NCBI GenBank assembly: GCA_034437455.1
Contig: DAOTUB010000214.1
Span: 1 to 41,885, forward strand
Source of the DNA: DAOTUB01 sp034437455
GTDB lineage: Bacteria; Chloroflexota; Anaerolineae; B4-G1
DNA: 41,885 bases
Reading direction: 5' to 3'
Shown: piece after piece, positions 41,405 to 41,885 of the stretch
Layout: each line of letters starts with the position of its first letter
Position numbering within the stretch: the first letter of the stretch is position 1
Made by a program: the position numbers and the translations under genes
The notes under the pieces: generated by a model
Databases searched by the model: none
The model's input: the letters and a program-made list of their open reading frames with translations, nothing else
What the model was told of the DNA's origin: nothing

Positions 41405-41729
41405 ACTCTCCCGCAGTTAACCCCCAGAAAGTCTTGCCCTCGGCAACTTCCGTCGACACAGCGCCACTGGCGCTTATCTGCGGCGCGAGCGCCATCGTTT
41501 CGCTCAGGGTGTGGCCGCTTTCAGCACCCGGCGCGACGACCGGCTCCGACCACGCGCTTGGCGCACCATCCGCGCCGGTGTCCAACCTGTCGTAGATATC
41601 CTCCAGGGTATAAGAGAGTGTGTTAGCTGGCAAAGTGCCGGGACCCGCCGGATTCCCGGCCAGCACCACCACCACCGACGTCAACAACACCCCTACCGCC
41701 ATTCCGACTAGAATGTACTTGTTACGCAT
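41358..41729 (-). CDS. Target-like exported protein, truncated before any variable region
   Basis: 123 residues. A signal peptide (1-24, AVGVLLTSVVVVLAG) is followed by NTLSYTLEDIYDRLDTG, HTLSETMALAP and AEGKTFWGLTAGEYGW. The last segments resemble the N-terminal part of target proteins of diversity-generating retroelements in related bacteria (inference from pattern). After GEYGW, 10 residues (GCGCSGGAGW) with no likeness to that family lead to a stop; they come from reading the MutS-like gene out of frame. No C-type-lectin-like or variable 3' end remains. AAAAGGAG precedes the start. It may be expressed but is likely non-functional as a target. Confidence 0.6.
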   Translation of the reverse strand: MRNKYILVGMAVGVLLTSVVVVLAGNPAGPGTLPANTLSYTLEDIYDRLDTGADGAPSAWSEPVVAPGAESGHTLSETMALAPQISASGAVSTEVAEGKTFWGLTAGEYGWGCGCSGGAGWVP

Positions 41730-41840
41730 TTCTTGTCTCCTTTTGAGTTTCAGTTAATAACTTAACTCCTGCGGATTTCAAGTGCGGATTTCAACCATCG
41801 GGTGTAAAATAGGGGAAAGCAAGCGCGAAGGAGAAATCCC

Positions 41841-41885
41841 ATGCTCATTCCCGTCACAGGGTTACCCGATGATTTGGCCGAGTAT
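41841..41885 (+). CDS. 5' end of a gene cut by the right edge, possibly a transposase
   Basis: ATG at 41841 with AAGGAG seven bases upstream begins MLIPVTGLPDDLAEY and runs off the window. The opening is reminiscent of IS701-type transposase N-termini, but 15 residues are too few to be sure. Confidence 0.3.
   Translation, partial: MLIPVTGLPDDLAEY

Overview
The window looks like accessory plus housekeeping DNA from a GC-rich bacterium, most likely a member of the Chloroflexota (Anaerolineae-like). This is an inference from gene style: a MalT-type ATPase regulator ending in a BTAD domain, a 1994-residue surface protein ending in a YLPLVLRN-type tail, DUF58/transglutaminase neighbours, YvlB/LiaX-like adhesin genes, and a decaprenyl-phosphate phosphoribosyltransferase-like UbiA. 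No rRNA, tRNA or CRISPR array was seen.

Layout. 1-5.9 kb (minus strand): an S41 processing protease, a large MalT/BTAD regulator, a small protein resembling the Os1348/nitrile-hydratase-like leader peptides, and a tiny exported peptide with three 12-residue repeats. This looks like a regulated secreted-peptide locus. 6-24 kb: an adenylate cyclase with receiver and GAF domains, ahcY, the giant DUF11/GEVED surface protein, a frameshifted SPFH/band 7 gene, threonine synthase, a histidine phosphatase, a DUF6125-like protein, a UbiA/CPBP protease/VOC/MFS run, and comM. 24.3-27.1 kb: a DUF58 gene and a transglutaminase gene that both seem internally deleted; the second is also fused to an unrelated membrane protein.

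27.2-35.1 kb is a plus-strand island behind a strong promoter: a DUF2089 regulator, two DUF4097-like beta-repeat proteins, an M29 aminopeptidase remnant, three MFS genes (one a pseudogene) and two small proteins. A roughly 25-residue helical module related to the N-terminus of YvlB/LiaX occurs in five of these genes, including one MFS transporter. Three of them also share a C-terminal domain. The set suggests an envelope-stress or export system built by shuffling these modules.

35.1-40.1 kb is housekeeping: tlyA, a cold-shock protein, a DEAD-box helicase with a structured leader, and typA. 40.1-41.9 kb (minus strand) carries a GW-repeat membrane protein and the debris of a diversity-generating retroelement: an Avd-like protein, a truncated MutS-like fragment, and a target-like protein cut off before any variable region. 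No reverse transcriptase or template repeat is visible. The window may end inside a transposase gene.

Two repeat families run through the window. One is an intergenic hairpin element with a constant TTTCCATA loop and changing but still paired stems (copies near 320, 5824, 16211, 27133, 36009 and 40570). The other is a C/G-run palindrome inserted in frame into tlyA and the avd-like gene.
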